Below, one piece after another: positions 62,036 to 64,000 of a stretch of 64,000 bases of DNA (the stretch's first letter is position 1; each line of letters starts with the position of its first letter). Both the position numbers and the translations under genes were made by a program. The stretch covers positions 20,558-84,557 of the forward strand of contig NZ_CANLRL010000011.1 of NCBI RefSeq assembly GCF_947493595.1, in the 5' to 3' direction. Source of the DNA: an uncultured Shimia sp. (GTDB taxonomy: Bacteria; Pseudomonadota; Alphaproteobacteria; Rhodobacterales; Rhodobacteraceae). The notes under the pieces were generated by a model. It had not been told where the DNA came from. It made no database searches and worked only from the letters and a program-made list of their open reading frames with translations.

Positions 62036-63094
62036 TTACAATTCAGTGCGAACCTGCGCCAGTTCTCTCGCGACGGCTTTGATGGTTTTTGATTTTAAAG
62101 GTCCATAGAGGCATGCTCTTTCCTGGCCAGCATCGCGGCAAAAGGCATTGATGGACCGGATCAAAGGGCGGTTCATATAAGGGCTTGTTTGTCCAACGGC
62201 ATACCCAAGTTCACGCAGTTCCATTTGCACGATCCGCACATAAGCGTTTTTGTTGATCTTGGCCGCCACAGCCAACCCGCGTGCAAACACATCATTTGGC
62301 GCCGCGCGCACGATCTCTTCTGACGCAAGCCAGAACTGCGCTGGATTTTGATCTCTTGCCAAATACAACCCTTCTTCGACTTGGATTTTGGCGCGCAATC
62401 CTTCGGTTTGCAGAAGCCTGTCACGAGCGGCGAGCGTGCCACGCGCATGTCCAACAACCCGATAGTACTTCAGCAAGGCTTCTGCCGCTTTGGCGTCGCC
62501 ATCCGCGTGACGCGTGTGGAGCTGGTCCAGAGTGTCGGTCACATCAACCCGTTGCGAGAGATCCCGCGTTAAAGCGTCCAGCAGCAGCATTTGCCCATCA
62601 CGGCTACCTGCCGTTGCCAAGCCGACCAATGCTGGAAATCCCAAGCGGGGATCGGACAGGGGCCCCAGCCGGCCCGTCGCATGGGCCCAGGCAAGAACCG
62701 CGTCGCCTTTCTGGAGGCCTTGCGCAGAGGCGGCTAACAGGCTCCGCTGCGCAGCCTCGTAGTTATGTGAAGAAAGCTGCACTTTGCCCAAAGACACAAG
62801 GGACTTGCTTTGTCCCAGCTGAACGGCCTGGCTATAGTAAGAGATGGCCTGCGCGGTGTCTTGGTCAATTTCGATCCCTTTGAAACTAAAGTAACCCAGC
62901 CGATCACAGGCCCGCGCATAGCCGGTGGTGCAAATTAACTGCAGGGTGCTGATAGCCTCTTTCGGCGCGTCCGCAAGGGATGCCATGGCCTCTTTGTAGC
63001 GCTCTTTTGGGGTGCCCTCAGCCAGGGCCTGCGGCAGGTCGACCACGCCGCTAGCGGCGAAGCTTACCGCGAGACATTTGAGTATGTAGCACAT
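62036..63094 (-). CDS. Sel1-repeat periplasmic protein with PG-binding-like C-terminus
   Basis: A 352-residue exported protein: signal peptide about 1-26 (ending QALAEG), several Sel1/TPR-like helical repeats (for example CDRLGYFSFKGIEIDQDTAQAISYYSQAVQLGQSKSLVSLG, LLAASAQGLQKGDAVLAWAHATG), and a C-terminal block YVRIVQMELRELGYAVG...LIRSINAFCRDAG reminiscent of PG_binding_1. Strong ribosome site AGGAGG. AlgK in Pseudomonas is a Sel1-repeat lipoprotein that scaffolds alginate export. This protein lacks a lipobox, so an AlgK-like role is only a hypothesis from context. Confidence 0.72.
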   Translation of the reverse strand: MCYILKCLAVSFAASGVVDLPQALAEGTPKERYKEAMASLADAPKEAISTLQLICTTGYARACDRLGYFSFKGIEIDQDTAQAISYYSQAVQLGQSKSLVSLGKVQLSSHNYEAAQRSLLAASAQGLQKGDAVLAWAHATGRLGPLSDPRLGFPALVGLATAGSRDGQMLLLDALTRDLSQRVDVTDTLDQLHTRHADGDAKAAEALLKYYRVVGHARGTLAARDRLLQTEGLRAKIQVEEGLYLARDQNPAQFWLASEEIVRAAPNDVFARGLAVAAKINKNAYVRIVQMELRELGYAVGQTSPYMNRPLIRSINAFCRDAGQERACLYGPLKSKTIKAVARELAQVRTEL

Positions 63095-63818
63095 TTCAGC
63101 CTCCTACTGATGTGGAGCCAGTATGGCGGTGTTGCTGAAGGCTTAGGTGCGCACCAAAGTATAGTGGGAAGCGCATTTGGCGATACCTACGCTTCTGATT
63201 TGGAGTCTCTCAGTTTGGTGGCTTTTTGGCTTTTCTGCCCTTTCGAGACTATCTAGCGGACGGTTGGCCTGTGGTCTGTAGATGGCTTTGGTTTTTGTTC
63301 CTTGGTTTGTCCGCCATGATTTATTGCGTTCCGGATACTGACGGCGGGGTTGTGTGGGCTGGAAAAAACCAGCGGAATGGGGGCACCTGGAACGCTGGCC
63401 GGTCGTATATTTATGTTGTGGGAATAAAAATGCGCGGTGAGGTTGGCAGCGGTTTTTGCAGAGTGATTGAAAACCCTCGTGTCGGTGGTTTGGTTCATCC
63501 CCCTGGGCACGATTTAGAAAAGTGTCAAATTGCATCCGAATGGTGTGCTGTCTGGCTTGTCCAGGACGTGCCACCCGGCGTGCGCTTTTCTTGCGGCAAT
63601 CAACGGGCCTAGATGTGCGTTCGGCCCTCATTTCCCTTGCCATTCGGGGGCGACGCATTGGCCCCTTTGACGCATTGGCCGGATTGCCGTGTGCGGTGTG
63701 CAACTTGCGCCCGGCACCTTTGGCGAACGCAGCGTCCCCCCCCCCATCGGCCTCTGCCTTCACCTTTCCGAAAGGTCCCTGTTTCTGCCTCATATCCGCA
63801 CCTCCGTGATGCAGCTAC

Positions 63819-63840
63819 GATACCGACGTGATACCGACGT
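63819..63840. repeat. tandem 11-bp repeat
   Basis: Two exact head-to-tail copies of GATACCGACGT (63819-63829 and 63830-63840). The 11-bp unit equals the spacing of the GANTC array just downstream. Confidence 0.8.
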
Positions 63841-63873
63841 TGTTTTTGGGTGCTTGCTGGGGTGTTGCGTGGT

Positions 63874-63920
63874 GACTCCATGGTGAGTCTTGGCTGAGTC
63901 TGGTTTGAGTCTGTGGATAA
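63874..63920 (+). other. GANTC array abutting a DnaA box
   Basis: GACTC at 63874 and GAGTC at 63885, 63896 and 63907: four CcrM-type GANTC sites, each exactly 11 bases after the last. TGTGGATAA (63912-63920), the reverse complement of the perfect DnaA box TTATCCACA, follows directly. Confidence 0.7.
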
Positions 63921-64000
63921 GTTGTGTTGTGGGTGATTTGTTTACTGTGATTGTGTGTTTGTCTTGTTTTTGGTTGCGGGGGTGTTCTGTTTAGGGTGTT

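Larger units (their letters stand above)
63095..64000. other. gene-free, GT-rich, possible replication-origin-like region
   Basis: Open frames at 63143-63793 (minus) and 63226-63612 (plus) are unlike known proteins and have odd composition, so no gene is called. Tandem 11-mers (63819-63840), four GANTC sites at 11-bp spacing (63874-63911) and a perfect DnaA box (63912-63920) lie near the end, followed by strongly GT-rich DNA to 64000. Confidence 0.5.

Noticed and set aside
63226..63612. A 128-residue plus-strand open frame with a hydrophobic start
   Set aside because: No good ribosome site, unusual Trp/Cys content and no family resemblance.
63143..63793. A 216-residue minus-strand open frame
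   Set aside because: Composition (Arg, Gln, Lys, His rich) and absence of any recognisable domain suggest noncoding DNA; the region overlaps an equally unconvincing plus-strand frame.

Overview
The window looks like a piece of a marine alphaproteobacterial genome, most likely Rhodobacterales (Roseobacter group). The basis is gene content and style: a ureDAB(C)EFG operon next to a complete urea ABC transporter, many LacI-controlled sugar ABC operons, inositol catabolism, GANTC (CcrM-type) sites and a CtrA-type box. No rRNA, tRNA or CRISPR array was found. The species cannot be named from the sequence alone.

Layout. 1-1978: a decayed IS110-family transposase in otherwise gene-poor DNA. 1979-13441: a urea island, with urease structural and accessory genes on the minus strand (ureD-ureA-small membrane protein-ureB-ureC-ureE-ureF-ureG), divergent from urtABCDE on the plus strand. 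13442-21002: a LacI-controlled MalEFGK-type ABC operon carrying an MGH1/GH63-type glycoside hydrolase, probably for a small compatible-solute glycoside. Its MalF-like permease carries a DUF11-like periplasmic domain. 21003-22752: gene-poor DNA with degenerate repeats around a small tyrosine recombinase. 22753-25727: a hybrid histidine kinase overlapping an orphan PotF-like binding protein. 26154-33259: a LacI regulator with three in-phase operators, divergent from an RbsABC-type transporter followed by a TIM-barrel epimerase and a Gfo/Idh/MocA dehydrogenase. 33364-35674: a LacI regulator and a phytanoyl-CoA-dioxygenase-family enzyme, divergently arranged. 35764-48840: an inositol regulon. iolD-iolC-iolB-iolJ-iolG lie on the minus strand, divergent from a Gfo/Idh/MocA gene, an iolE-like gene and another Gfo/Idh/MocA gene. 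A LacI regulator and an inositol-type ABC transporter follow. The same perfect palindrome sits in both promoter regions.

49168-63094: an exopolysaccharide and signalling region. It holds an Alg44-like protein with a degenerate PilZ domain, an Alg8-like glycosyltransferase, AlgA/ManC, AlgD, a large RTX protein with a propeller-like domain, a LuxR-type response regulator, a SUOX-fold periplasmic protein, a hybrid kinase with HPt, and a Sel1/PG-binding-like protein. Three promoters here share a composite DNA element, which suggests that the two-component genes and the polymer genes form one regulon. The usual periplasmic and outer-membrane alginate genes are absent. This region is the best candidate for an undescribed system.

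63095-64000: no credible gene. Its end holds four GANTC sites at exactly 11-bp spacing abutting a perfect DnaA box in GT-rich DNA, which resembles a replication-origin or DnaA/CcrM-controlled region.
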